From assembly GCF_000004825.1 (NCBI RefSeq), contig NW_008805103.1, forward strand, positions 309,941-373,940: DNA of 64,000 nucleotides. Reading direction: 5' to 3'. The stretch is from Heterostelium album PN500. Lineage: Eukaryota; Evosea; Eumycetozoa; Acytosteliales; Acytosteliaceae. The notes under the pieces were generated by a model. It ran no database searches. It worked only from the letters and a program-made list of their open reading frames with translations, and had not been told where the DNA came from. Below are positions 50,632 to 61,227 of this stretch, one piece after another; the stretch's first letter is position 1, and each line of letters starts with the position of its first letter. The position numbers were made by a program, and so were the translations under genes.

Positions 50632-51651
50632 ATGAGAATTATTTTTGCCTTGGTCTTATTGATCAGCTTGGCCTCTGCTAGCCAAGTCTTTACCCAGGTC
50701 CAATACCAATCGGCCTTCACCCAATGGATGATCCACCACGATCGTCAATACACCGCCCAAGAATTCGGTACCCGTTTCAACATCTTCAAGAAGAATATGG
50801 ACTTTGTCCACAAGTGGAACGCCAAGGGATCAAGCACCGTCCTCGGATTGAACTCGATGGCCGATATTTCCAACGAAGAGTACCAACGTGTCTACTTGGG
50901 TACCCACATTGATGCCTCCCAATTCAGACAACAAGCTGCCTCCCACAAGCTCGGTCGTACTTTCAAGGTCCAAGCTGCCAACGTCGATTGGCGTGCCAAG
51001 GGTGCCGTCACCCCAATCAAGAACCAAGGTCAATGCGGTTCATGTTGGTCATTCTCTACTACTGGTTCCACTGAAGGTGCTCACTTTATCAAGACTGGTA
51101 ATTTGGTCTCCCTTTCCGAGCAAAACTTGATGGATTGTTCCAAGCCAGAAGGTAACCAAGGTTGCAACGGTGGTCTCATGACTGCTGCTTTCGAGTACAT
51201 CATCAAGAACAATGGTATCGATACTGAATCCTCATACCCATACAAGGCTGAAGACGGTAAGAAGTGTCTCTACAACCCAGCCAACTCTGCTGCTACTCTC
51301 TCCTCATACGTCAACGTCACCACTGGTTCCGAATCCGATTTGGCCGTTAAGTCTGGCCTCGGTCCAGTCTCTGTTGCCATCGATGCCTCCCACAACTCTT
51401 TCCAATTGTACTCCTCTGGTGTCTACTATGAACCAAAGTGCTCCCAAACCCAACTCGACCACGGTGTCTTGGTTGTTGGTTATGGTTCTGATGCTTTGCC
51501 ATCTGCCGGTGTCTCTGCTGGATCTGGTGACTGGTGGATCGTTAAGAATTCCTGGGGTACCACCTGGGGTGTTGAAGGTTACATCTACATGTCAAGAAAC
51601 AGAAATAACAATTGCGGTATTGCAACTATGGCTTCATTGCCCTCTGCCTAA
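50632..51651 (+). CDS. Cathepsin L-like papain-family cysteine protease (C1A)
   Basis: This intronless gene encodes 339 residues. I chose the ATG at 50632 because it starts a textbook signal peptide ([17 protein letters not shown]); the open frame upstream is leader-like. The I29 prodomain follows, with an ERFNIN-type helix ([13 protein letters not shown]...[16 protein letters not shown]) and [13 protein letters not shown] as its GNFD region. Mature enzyme starts near [11 protein letters not shown]. The oxyanion Gln and catalytic Cys are in [10 protein letters not shown]. His is in [11 protein letters not shown] and Asn in [10 protein letters not shown]. The product is a lysosomal or secreted protease. 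C-ending codons are strongly preferred, a sign of very high expression. Unlike some D. discoideum cysteine proteases it lacks a Ser/Gly-rich insert. Confidence 0.95.
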   Translation: MRIIFALVLLISLASASQVFTQVQYQSAFTQWMIHHDRQYTAQEFGTRFNIFKKNMDFVHKWNAKGSSTVLGLNSMADISNEEYQRVYLGTHIDASQFRQQAASHKLGRTFKVQAANVDWRAKGAVTPIKNQGQCGSCWSFSTTGSTEGAHFIKTGNLVSLSEQNLMDCSKPEGNQGCNGGLMTAAFEYIIKNNGIDTESSYPYKAEDGKKCLYNPANSAATLSSYVNVTTGSESDLAVKSGLGPVSVAIDASHNSFQLYSSGVYYEPKCSQTQLDHGVLVVGYGSDALPSAGVSAGSGDWWIVKNSWGTTWGVEGYIYMSRNRNNNCGIATMASLPSA

Positions 51652-51898
51652 ATCAATAATTGATTTATTCAAATCTTTCTTGTAATAAAAAGAAACAAAA
51701 TAAAAAATACATGTATTTTTCTATGTAAAATTAATTTTATATTTTTTTGCTGAGAAAAAATAACTTATACATTTTTGCAAAATTATGAATATCAATATTT
51801 AATTCAATTGTTTTAGATCAATTATTTAATTATTATCAAACTAAATAGTTTGAATAAGTATAACAAAAACAAAATGAACATCTAATCTCTTTGACTTT
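51652..51898. other. 3' region of the cathepsin gene
   Basis: A+T-rich, with an AATAAAA-type signal about 30 bp after the stop (near 51683-51690). It separates the protease gene from the fold-back element. No gene is seen. Confidence 0.6.
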
Positions 51899-52242
51899 TG
51901 GCATGCCACACTACAGGTGGTACATTCAAGTGATATTGCTATGGGACTAATATGGTGATAAATACTATTATTTTGAAACTTGATTCCCTCCTATTATTAC
52001 ACCTAATTCTGTTCATCTTGCACTTTACTAGATATTTCCATATCTTGTAGAATTTGAATCAACTATACTCTGAAACTAATATGATAATCTGGGAAAGTAG
52101 ATTAAAATTCTACAAGCAAATACCTAGGCGAGTGCAGGTGTAATGATAGGAGGGAATCAGAATCAAGTTTCAAACAATAGTATTTATCACCATATAAGTC
52201 TCATTACAACATCACTAGTATGTACAACTGTGTTAGATGCCA
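51899..52242. mobile_element. Fold-back / MITE-like element with long imperfect inverted arms
   Basis: Two long arms are reverse complements over almost their whole length. The best part is 51943-52008 against 52132-52207, including ATATGGTGATAAATACTATT and CTTGATTCCCTCCTATTATT. Similarity continues outward to TGGCAT (51899) paired with ATGCCA (52242). It also continues inward past GCACT and TTGTAGAATTT, leaving a loop of roughly 45 bp near 52060-52105. The left arm carries a short extra piece, and the right arm another. No coding sequence for a transposase is present. This is the structure of a non-autonomous DNA transposon (MITE or fold-back type), inferred from structure only. No clear target-site duplication was found, so the exact ends are approximate. 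Confidence 0.65.
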
Positions 52243-52587
52243 TTATCTAGTTCGAAAAAAAGAAATGCAGATTTGTTGGTCATCCAATTTTCTATAGTAC
52301 CATCTCTGGTGTCTTCTTACCTAAGTAAGATATATGTTTTAGGCTTGAAACCACTCATGGTCTATTATCGATTAGACGATCCCAGCATCATTAAAATTTA
52401 ATAAAGATCAAATAGTAGATTCAAATATCTTTATATATTTTTCATACTATCTATGCATAATGATATCATACTCTGACATCTTTTTATATTGCATTAAGTT
52501 AATAATAACATTAAACATCTATAAAAAGATGTTTAATTAAAAAATCATAATGATTGTTATTAATTATTACTTATTGATTAGAATGAA

Positions 52588-52812
52588 TTAATGGTTTGAA
52601 GTTGAGTCGATTGCACCACCATAGAGATAGACTTGGTTGTTGATGATCGATGCCGATGTCATGTCTCTTAGTTTCGGATCTTCGGAGTTGTCGAGATACT
52701 GTAGTTTGTGTCAACGCATTGCAAAAGGTATCGTGTAAGTTGTGTTGGTTTTGTGACAGCCACTGCCAAGCAACATGAGATAGCGGCCATACATAAACGA
52801 CGAGTAGAAAGT
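52588..52812 (-). pseudogene. Kelch-repeat protein fragment (decayed tail)
   Basis: The minus strand reads YGRYLMLLGSGCHKTNTTY, then after an in-frame stop continues in the same frame: HKLQYLDNSEDPKLRDMTSA, SIINNQVYLYGGAIDSTSNH and a final stop at 52590-52588. The segments GRYLxLLGSG and NNQVYLYGGA are typical beta-strand blocks of kelch repeats, which are abundant in dictyostelid F-box/kelch proteins. The upstream part of the gene is missing; the next DNA on that strand shows no continuation. It lies beside the fold-back element. The kelch assignment is likely but rests on two short blocks. Confidence 0.45.
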
Positions 52813-52849
52813 AGGTACTTTAAAAACATTATTTAATTGAATATGTTCT

Positions 52850-53161
52850 AATCATCGATTTGATAGAGGGTCTCGATATCGAAAGCTTATGAATAAAGGA
52901 CCGACGGAAGCTACTGCGAAATGGTCATCAAAAGATACAAAGTTCGCCAAATCAGTAAAAGATCGAGATAATGCTTTAGATATTTTAACCAAGAAATTTG
53001 GTATAAAACAGATTAAGAACAAGTAAGCATAATTTAAATATTATTAATAGATTCTAATTAAATTTATATTCATAAAATAAAAATAAAAATAAAAATAAAT
53101 ATAGACTTGGGCCTTTACGTAAGAGTCGAAATATTAACCTACGAATGATAAAATCGATCTG
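52850..53161 (+). pseudogene. Spliced-looking Lys/Arg-rich coding fragment, unknown family
   Basis: On the plus strand, exon-like pieces at 52867-53022 and 53105-53161 join at a GTAAGC donor and an ATATAG acceptor, in one frame, to a stop. The reading includes RKLMNKGPTEATAKWSSKDT, DNALDILTKKFGIKQIKNK and LGPLRKSRNINLRMIKSI. A further possible exon upstream (to about 52818) would use a GTACTT donor and the GATAG acceptor at 52866, but it overlaps the kelch fragment on the other strand. I do not recognise the family. It may be the tail of a small basic protein gene or a relic. Confidence 0.3.
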
Positions 53162-54013
53162 ATCTTCTGTACATCGTTTAAGAATCTCGAATTTAAATAA
53201 ATTATTTTAAGCATAAAACATTCATTTCGTCCTCACCAAGTAAATCCATGAATTCTTTGATATTGGATTCAATATTTAGAATCTCAGAAAGGTGAGTATT
53301 ATTTAATTATTTTAATTTAGAAAATATTTTTCAACTTTCGCAGATTGACAAAAAATAAGAATAAACAGTAGTGTAATATGTGATTTAAAAGTTTATTGTA
53401 AAAAAAAAATCATGAAAAATAAAGCCCGGGCTGAAATTTTCATTTTTGCAATTTTGAAGAAGGCTTCACACTCTCATCCAAAAGAAAAAAAAAATAAGGT
53501 ATTTTTAATCTTTTTTGATAAAATGAGTTTTGTTTGAAATAAAAGAAATAATAAAATTGATAATCAAAAGAATGATAATAGAAAGATATAAAGTAGTACT
53601 ACTGTTTTTATCTGATTTTAGTGGTACCAAAAAAAACACGCTCACTTCAAATCAATGATCAATGAAAAACAAATTTTTTGAAAAAATAAAAAAAAAAATT
53701 GAAAAAAAATTACTTTCATCAGAAGTATTATATCTTTTGTTTTGAGTAGTACAATATTGTTGAACAACAACATAATAATTATATTATTATCAGTTCTTGA
53801 AAATCAATAATCAAAAAGTTAGGAGTCGATTCGATCGTTAATTTAGTTTCAAAAACTCTAAAACTAAACAACAACAGACATCAGATCGATTGTACACTAT
53901 AGAGATTGATCAGAAGAAGAAGAAGAAGATTTATTCAGATCAACATTTAAAATAGATAGATCGATTTAAATCAGATAGACATATACATATATATAGAAAG
54001 ATTACAGGAAACA
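53162..54013. other. Intergenic region upstream of the PEPCK-like gene
   Basis: A+T-rich DNA. A minus reading of about 28 codons ending near 53209 (including NIESNIKEFMDLLGEDEMNV) looks protein-like but has no start or splice partner. From 53750 on the sequence resembles a transcribed leader of the next gene. No firm feature is seen. Confidence 0.5.
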
Positions 54014-56118
54014 ATGTTTGTAGTAAAGAGAACATCACCATTGTTCAGCGAACTTATCAACTGTGGTGCTTCTGCATCAAGAAGATTCTACACTCCATCA
54101 TCACCACTCAACTCTGTATACGATTCAATCAGAAGAAAGAGAGAAAGAAAGGGTTTAGTAAGTATAATAAAACATAATCAAACAAATTACAAATGCATAC
54201 ATACATTCAATCATAAAACAAACAAACAAAGAAATAAATAAAGAAATACAAAAAAAAAAAGAAAAAGAACAAAACAAGTAGTTTAATCAAACTAAAAATG
54301 GTCATCTTCATACAAATCGATTCGAATCACTTTTAAAACAACACTTTTAACCACAACAAACAAATTTCTATGAAAAAAAAAAAACAAAAAAAAGAGATAA
54401 TCAATTGTTAACACTTTTTTATTATTATTATTATTATTAATAATAATAATTACATTATTTATTTTTTATAGGTAAATATTGAAAAGGAAAATGAATCAGA
54501 TACTATGGTTTTCCCAAATGAAAGAATTGGATTGGACTATGCTTTGAATTGGACATTGAATTCATATGCAATCACACCGACTCAGAATGCATTCCGTAAT
54601 CCATCGGCAAAGTTGTTGTTCCAATACGCCGAGGGAACCAAGGAGAAGTCTGGTGCTCTCTCGTGTCAGGTCACCGACAACAAACCGGTCAACTACTATC
54701 TCGACCAACAGGTTGCAACTCTGAATCAATCGGCATCGAATGTCATCACGATCGCGCAATACAAGCAGTTGCTCGCAGAGGTCAAGAACCACATTAGCGA
54801 AGCCGACAACATCTACGTGCAGGATGCCGCCGTCGGATCGCACCGTGCCTGCGAGGGAATGGTGCGTGTCATGACCAACTGTCCACAGACCGCACTCTTC
54901 TTGAAACATCTCCTGCCAAACACTCCACTCCCCGAGGTTCGTGAGTTCAAACATCAGATCACCCTCTACGTTGCACCCAACTTTAAGCCAGCGGATGCCG
55001 CCAAGCTAGGATTGAAAGACAGTGCTGCCGCCGCCGGTTCATTCAATGTTATCGATGTCAAGAGAGGTATTGCCGTGATCGCTGGTAAGCAATCGAGTGA
55101 GAGCATCCGTCGTACTCTTACCGCAATCTCCTCGCCATATCTCCACAACGAGCGTCAAGGTGTTGCCATGTCAGCCGCCGACATCTTCCAGACCAAAGAC
55201 GACAAGAACATCTTGGTGTTCTCCGCCGACAACTATCTCCTCAACAAGAGATTCGAATCCGGTAGAGTCATCTCGCAAGGTTCACTCTGGAACAAAGAAG
55301 GTTTATTCCGTCTTTACGATTCCATCTCCTATCCATTGGAATCAGCTGCCAAACAACCACTGTAAAGTATTTGCAAAATCATGATTAGATTTGGTTTTTT
55401 TTACTAACTAAAATATTTTTATAATTATTATTTTAGTGATTTGATTGAGAAATTCACAAATCCAAAGAGAGTACTCTCAACAGTTCCAATCAAGAGCAGT
55501 GCCAACATATATGCTAGTCCATCATCGATTGTATTCTTGGTTAGAGATTCCAAGGGAATCATCCCAGCATTTGCAGAGTTGACTCCAGAGCAAGCAGAGA
55601 AATACTTTACATCTGGTTTCAATGGTGAATCATTCCAACCATACTTTACCCCTGAATCAATAACTGTATCACCACAAGGAAAGGCCGAATTATTTAAGAG
55701 TAAATATAATAATAGATCTATATTCTATTATCATATATCTAAAATATTAATATTAATATTTTCTAAATTATTATAGATTTAATTCAACAAAACAGAACCA
55801 ATGTATATATAATCAATCCTCTTTCATTCCAAAAAGATGCTGATGTTGATAAATTAATTTCCGTTATCTCTAGTGGAAAAGTTGTAAGTATAATGATAAT
55901 GAAATTTAAAATATTAAAGAATAGATTTATTAATTATACATTTTACTGTTTAATAATATTATTAGAACAAATCAACAAAATCTGATATTTATAAGTCATT
56001 ATCACCAATCAATCTCTCAGAGACTAAAGTTAGTGAAGTCGATAAGAATAAGGTCAAGGAGTTTGAAACTCACTTTGAAAACTTCCATTCCAAGCTTTTT
56101 AATAATAATAATCAATAA
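54014..56118 (+). CDS. Mitochondrial ATP-PEPCK-like protein lacking kinase motifs (probable pseudoenzyme)
   Basis: Five exons (54014-54157, 54472-55361, 55437-55699, 55777-55883, 55966-56118) encode 518 residues, near the 540 of ATP-dependent phosphoenolpyruvate carboxykinase. The N-terminus (MFVVKRTSPLFSELINCG...SRRFYTP) looks like a mitochondrial presequence. The PEPCK fold is recognisable from several blocks in the right order: NIYVQDAAVGSHRACEGMVR, FKHQITLYVAPNF, IAVIAGKQSSESIRRTLTAI, SSIVFLVRDSKGIIPAFAEL, and LTPEQAEKYFTSGF (about 391-404). True enzymes have LTPEQAxxxFxSG in the same place. However, the P-loop (GLSGTGKTTLS in the family) is replaced by NILVFSADNYLLN at about 293. The metal-binding DDEH segment is replaced by SQGSLWNKEG, and the TGRSPKDK substrate loop by a different sequence. 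It is therefore probably catalytically dead. Expression looks good (C-ending codons). Confidence 0.75.
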
Positions 56119-56446
56119 TTTACTTTACTTTTAGCTAATAGGAAGTGAGATTGATAATATATATATATGGCTGGAATCGATCAATCAAATCAAATCAATC
56201 AATCAATCAATAATAAGAAAACAAAAAGAAAAACAAAAAAAAACAACTAAAAATACATTCAATAACCCAATGACATCATAATCATCATCATCATCAATAG
56301 TTAAATTAAATAATAATTATTATGAACAAAGAAAAAAAAAAAACAAAAAAAAACAATAATTAAACTTTAACCAATCTACAACATAAATAAAAGATATTAT
56401 TCATGATAAAATCAGTACTGATTTATAAATCGATCTTTATTATTAA
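56119..56446. other. Convergent spacer
   Basis: 3' regions of the PEPCK-like (plus) and GNAT (minus) genes, with ATCAATCAATCA and ATCATC repeats and poly-A runs. No gene is seen. Confidence 0.7.
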
Positions 56447-57779
56447 TTAGAATTTATCTATATCCCAATAGATGGTTGATTCCAATGGGAATAGATTCGC
56501 AAGAGATGTTTGTTCATTACTGATACTTTTATCACTAACAAACCTTGCCATCATTGATTTATCTACTCTATGTTGTATTGTACTATTTAAAGGATTAAAA
56601 ATCACATTGGTTTGCTTGTTATTATTGTTGAAAAGATTAGAAAATAAAGTTGTTGGATATTGAATTGATAGTATTTCTTCTTCTGGTGTTGATTGTTGTT
56701 GTTGCTGTTTAAGACTATCAAAAGCTAGTTGTATTAATTTAATGATTATAGCTTCTCTTTCTACTGTATTATCATCTCTCCATTTCTCGTTGATTGCAAT
56801 ATCTTTTACCACCATCATTATCGTTGGTTTCTTATCATTTGTTTCATAGATCTTAAATATACCAGTAATAATAAATCCGACAATCAAACCATTACAACTT
56901 AGCAACCATCCTTTATTACTATTTAATGATGGTGAAATATTCGATGCAATCCAATCTCTCCAATAACTGATATCTCTAACTACATTTGAATTATATTGTT
57001 TTGTATGTAATAATGATTCTATTATACTGTGATGATGATGATGATCATCTTCTTTTAAAGTATTTGAATATAATTGTTCAAATTTTAAATTATTATTATC
57101 AAAACTATTATTGTAATTATTAATATTATTATTATCTTTATCGTTATTATTATTATTAATGTTGTGAAATGTCTCAATAGTGAATGATCTATCAATATAA
57201 GACCAACCTTTAGAGTGATACATAGGTGCAAACTTTGAACTGAATAGCAATCCTAATTTGATATTATTTTCATTCATATACTCTAGAGCCATATCGAGTA
57301 ACTTTATCGAAAGAGATCTACCTCTATAATTAACATTGGTGCTTACTTCTCCAATACCACCAAAACAAGTGATACTAGAACCAATCAGTAAGATATCTCG
57401 AATAAATAACTTTACAGTAGAGACAATCTTTTCATTATCTAAACAAACAAATATAACTATATTGTACAATCAATGAATCAAATAGACTATATATTAATAT
57501 TACTAATAGTATTAATAATTATTAACTAATCATCTCAAAAAGAGACTTACTGTTCTTTTGTTTGTAAGGGTCAGAATAATGATGTTCCTTAAAGTATTGG
57601 TAAGGTGTATCAACGAAAACAGTAATCAAGTGGTTAAGCCAATCATTGATAAATGACTCTGTTTGTTCGTCATAATTTATTATTTTATAAATTAAATTAT
57701 TGTTGTTGTTGTTATTGTTGTTACTATTATTTTGGTTGTTCAATGTTGACGCACTATCTGATAATATATTCATTTCCAA
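56447..57779 (-). CDS. GNAT-family N-acetyltransferase-like protein
   Basis: Two exons on the minus strand (57779-57551 and 57438-56447) give 406 residues. After an N-terminal poly-Asn run, the acetyl-CoA-binding core is seen at about 105-165: GGIGEVSTNVNYRGRSLSIK followed by LLDMALEYMNENNIKLGLLF and APMYHSKGWSYI. The V-x4-YRGRxL pattern is the GNAT motif A that binds the pyrophosphate of acetyl-CoA, and MYHSKGW fits motif B (xFYxKxGF/W). The C-terminal half has no clear second domain, though WLLSCNGLIVGFIITGIFKI could be a second, degenerate GNAT-like strand set, as in Eis-type proteins. The substrate is unknown. There is no signal peptide. Confidence 0.75.
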
Positions 57780-58121
57780 TAAAATTTAAGATATATTGTC
57801 ATAAATGAATCATATGACTACAAAAATAGTGATTTTTTAATATGTTGTCAAATAAAGTAAAATCCACAAACCACTTGGAATCTCAAAGATTCAATGACAA
57901 CAACACACATCTTTTCAATAGAATTTGGGAAAACTGTTTTACACTGAAAATTCTTTAGTTCCATGGGTTTTTTTTTTGAAATTTAAAATTAATTTTTTTA
58001 ACTTTTATTTAAGATCATTAATTTGGTTTAATTTTTTTAATCAGATCAATAAAAAAAAAAAAATTAAAGTTAACTTCAACTTTTTTAATTTATTACTAAA
58101 AACAAACATATATTTAAGAAA
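57780..58121. other. Divergent promoter spacer
   Basis: A+T-rich spacer between the GNAT (minus) and peroxiredoxin (plus) start codons. Both promoters must lie here. There is a long T-run and A-run near 57965-58065. No gene is seen. Confidence 0.65.
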
Positions 58122-58986
58122 ATGACTATTCAAGTAGGAGGTATGTATTATATTCATTCTTTATAAATTTTTATTTTCAGTATTAGCATCAAAAATCATA
58201 TTCTAATCATTTTCAACAAATATTTTAGATAAAGTACCATTTGATGTTACCTTGTGGAAGGCTGCTGTCATCAAGGAAGATGGTAAGTTCAGTTCAATTA
58301 TTATATTACTTAGAGAGTTTATTCACTTACAATTATAAACAACAATTCACAGGAACATGTCCAATTCCACAAAAGACAACATCTAAAGATTTGTTTGAGA
58401 ATAAGAAAGTAGTCTTGTTCGCTTTGCCAGGTGCTTGTATGTATACTTTATAAATTGTAGTTAATTTCTCTTTATAAAATCACTAAACATTTTCATTTTT
58501 TCATCTTTTATATACTTTTTAAACAATTGGAAATCATTAGTCACTCCAGTAAGTTAATTAATTGTACTATAGAGTTTGTACTTTTTAAATATTTAAACTA
58601 ATTTCTATATTATTATTATTTATTATCATTATTTTTAATAGACTTGCAGTGGAAATCATTTACCAGGATATGTTGAACATGCTGGTGAAATCAAATCAAA
58701 GGGTATCGATAGTATCATCTGTCTTTCAACCAACGACAGTTTTGTCATGAGCTACTGGGCAAAGGACCGTAATGTTGGTGATGCTGTCCAATTGATTGCC
58801 GATGGTAACAGTGAGTTCACACAAAAAGTTGGACTCATCATGGACGGTTCTGCTTTCGGTATGGGTGCTCTCCGTTCAAAGCGTTACGCTGCCATCATTG
58901 ACAACGGTGTCGTCAAATACATTGGAGTCGAAGAGCCAGGTAAATTTGAATTGTCAGCTGCCGATAACATTTTGAAGCAACTTTAA
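58122..58986 (+). CDS. Peroxiredoxin-5 type thiol peroxidase, with an 8-nt microexon
   Basis: Five exons (58122-58140, 58229-58282, 58353-58436, 58541-58548, 58642-58986) give 169 residues. The catalytic motif is assembled across three exons: exon 3 ends in FALPGA plus one base, exon 4 is only 8 nt (TCACTCCA) and supplies F-T-P, and exon 5 begins TCSGNHLPGY. The result, ALPGAFTPTCSGNHLPG, is the exact Prx5 signature with the peroxidatic Cys. Later family blocks are STNDSFVMSYWAKDR and GLIMDGSAFGMGALRSKRYA. No resolving Cys was seen in the usual place, so it may act as a 1-Cys enzyme. It reduces H2O2 and alkyl peroxides. There is no obvious targeting peptide; cytosol or peroxisome is possible. 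Confidence 0.94.
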
Positions 58987-59311
58987 AACAATATCAAATC
59001 TCTAAATTTGATTTGAATAAATAAATTATTGTATACTTAAATTAATTAAAAAAAACAATTATCATTTATTTTTCAACATATAAACTATAACCATTATATT
59101 TTTTTTCAATTTTATAATTATTTTCTGGAAAACTTGATTAATTAAAAAAAAAGAAATTATCTTTAGATTTTGAAATAGGATTTATTTATTTTAATAATAA
59201 AAATAAATAAATAAATTAATAAATAATAAATAAATAAATATTTTTTATGTTTATGTATTTTTTCGTTTTTTTCAATAAATATTAGAAATACACTATGATT
59301 AAAGATTATCA
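58987..59311. other. Convergent spacer
   Basis: 3' regions of the peroxiredoxin (plus) and I29-only (minus) genes; AATAAATAAATA-type repeats near 59190-59240. No gene is seen. Confidence 0.7.
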
Positions 59312-60036
59312 TTATTGTTTATCAATTGGAACTGAACGAGCAGTAATTGATTGATGCTTTGATCTTCTCCACTTGAAGATATCGATACCTCTTGATTGAC
59401 GTTTCATTTGAACTTCTTCCTTTGGTGATGTTTCAACCTCGGCTGATGCAGATCTACGTGATCTGACAACGGCAACGGTTGCACCAGCAACAATAGCAAC
59501 GGCAGCAGCACTACCAACAGCAATACCAACAATTGCTCCAGTTGAAAGTCCAGCAGCGGCGGCAGCTTCAGGTGCCAATGATGCATCAACACCAGTGTAA
59601 ACTGCTGAGAATTGTTCAAATGATAAATCACTGAATTGATTTAATTCCACTAAAAATAGAGAGAGAGAGAGAAAATTAATTATTTATTCTTGTTTTTAAA
59701 AAAAAAAATATTTAATAATTATATTTACTTACTCATTGGGTAACTTTCAGATGGGAATGAAATGATTGGGTCTACAGCAGAAAGAACTCTCATATTGGAA
59801 CTATCTGGAACTTCGATATGGACATTTGATCCTGACCAGTTGTCATTTGCCTTTTGGATCTTAACAAGATTCTCCTTGAATGCATCGAATGCCGCTTGAT
59901 AATCTGAACTTAAATATTGTTTTCCATAGGCTTCCACATAGTTTTTGAAAGCAGTTTCAAAGTCATACTCAGTACCTTGTGAGTTTGCAATTGCCAATAA
60001 AGTTGTTAAACAACAAATAAATAATAAGACTTTCAT
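59312..60036 (-). CDS. Membrane protein consisting of a stand-alone I29 protease-inhibitor prodomain
   Basis: Two exons on the minus strand (60036-59733 and 59649-59312) give 213 residues. A signal peptide (MKVLLFICCLTTLLAIANS) precedes a cathepsin-propeptide (I29) domain. Its ERFNIN-like helix reads FKNYVEAYGKQYLSSDYQAA followed by FDAFKENLVKIQKAND. The second half reads ELNQFSDLSFEQFSAVYTG, which is the usual N-x-F-x-D block. Instead of a protease there is a Pro/Ala region, one membrane helix at about 143-168 (STGAIVGIAVGSAAAVAIVA) and a basic cytosolic tail of about 45 residues. In I29-only proteins such as mouse CTLA-2 the prodomain inhibits cathepsin L-like enzymes in trans. A membrane-anchored version is unusual. 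It lies between two papain-family genes. The role is inferred. Confidence 0.8.
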
Positions 60037-61227
60037 TCTTTAAGTAAATAGTAAATAAAATTATGAATAAAAATAAATTGAATTGATTGGAAAAGTATAT
60101 CTATATATATATGTTGTTTTAGAAAAGTTTATCTGTATATATATGTTGTTTTAGAAAATAAACCCAATAGTTATCTATTATTAGAGTTTCTGTTTAATAT
60201 AATTAAATGCCTGGTTAAAAGTAGTTAAAAAATATGGTTCTGGAAGGGATTTAATCTTTTGTTTTGGTCCTATCACTATTTACTATTTGGTTTTTTTTTG
60301 TTCACTATTTTCATAGATTATTATTTGTAATGGCTCAACGGAGGGTTTTTTAAGTTTGTTTGTTTAATTGTGACCGTTTTAATTCGATTGACGATATCAA
60401 AGCCAATCGAAACGGCAGCCAAATAAAAGAACCAAAATTACAATGGTGGCTTGGTAAAAATTAAACTATCCACACACTCCCCATCTTCCATCACGCACAA
60501 CAAGTTTAAAAGGATATATTATTTAGATATAATTGTAGTCATAGTAGCCCAATAAACTATAAAAAAAAAGTCAAAAAGTTGTTGCTAGCACTTCTATCTT
60601 AAAGATAAAGATAAAAAAAAACAACAAAAATTTCAACAAATAAACTTAAATTTGGTTTTTTTGTTATGATCAACTTTTTTTTACAACCCATTTCCAATTT
60701 TCTTTATGCCATTTTTTTTTTTGCCACACACCCCCTACTTTGACAATTCTGGTGTATTTTAACGATTAACTTATGATCACCACAACTCACACCAAAAAGA
60801 TTTTTTTTTTTTTACGATCCATTTTCAATTAAAGAGAAAAGTTACCATATAAACTAGTATCGTTTTAATTAAAGTGCAATATTTTTCTTTGCAAAGATGA
60901 AGAGAAAAAATTTAATATCCCCCTTTATTTTATTCAAAATGCCATAACAAATGGCTTGCTTGGCTTTTAAAAACACTCCTGAAAGTCAATTATTATTATG
61001 CGATTTTGAGAGTAGAAAGAAAGTTGGATCAATGAATTTAAAACTCTTGTAAAAAATCCATACCCAATTACTATAAAATCTATTTTTAAAACTTTAACAA
61101 ATTAGTTAAATTAATTTTTTCAATAGTATTTAAGTTTTCAATTTTATATTTATTAAGTATTTAAAAAAAAATTAAATTTGTTGTAATATTATTTATTTAT
61201 TTATTTTATTTTATTTTTTGTAAAAAA
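60037..61227. other. Intergenic promoter region of two divergent protease-related genes
   Basis: A+T-rich DNA with the promoters of the I29-only gene (minus) and the CAP-papain gene (plus). It contains a 32-bp tandem duplication (listed separately). Several G-poor patches end in CCCC-type words near 60480 and 60730. No gene is seen. Confidence 0.6.
60091..60154. repeat. 32-bp tandem duplication in the I29 gene promoter
   Basis: Two adjacent 32-bp copies (60091-60122 and 60123-60154) both end in ATATATATGTTGTTTTAG and differ at two positions. The block lies about 55 bp upstream of the I29 gene's start codon on the minus strand, so it could be part of its promoter or leader. Confidence 0.85.
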
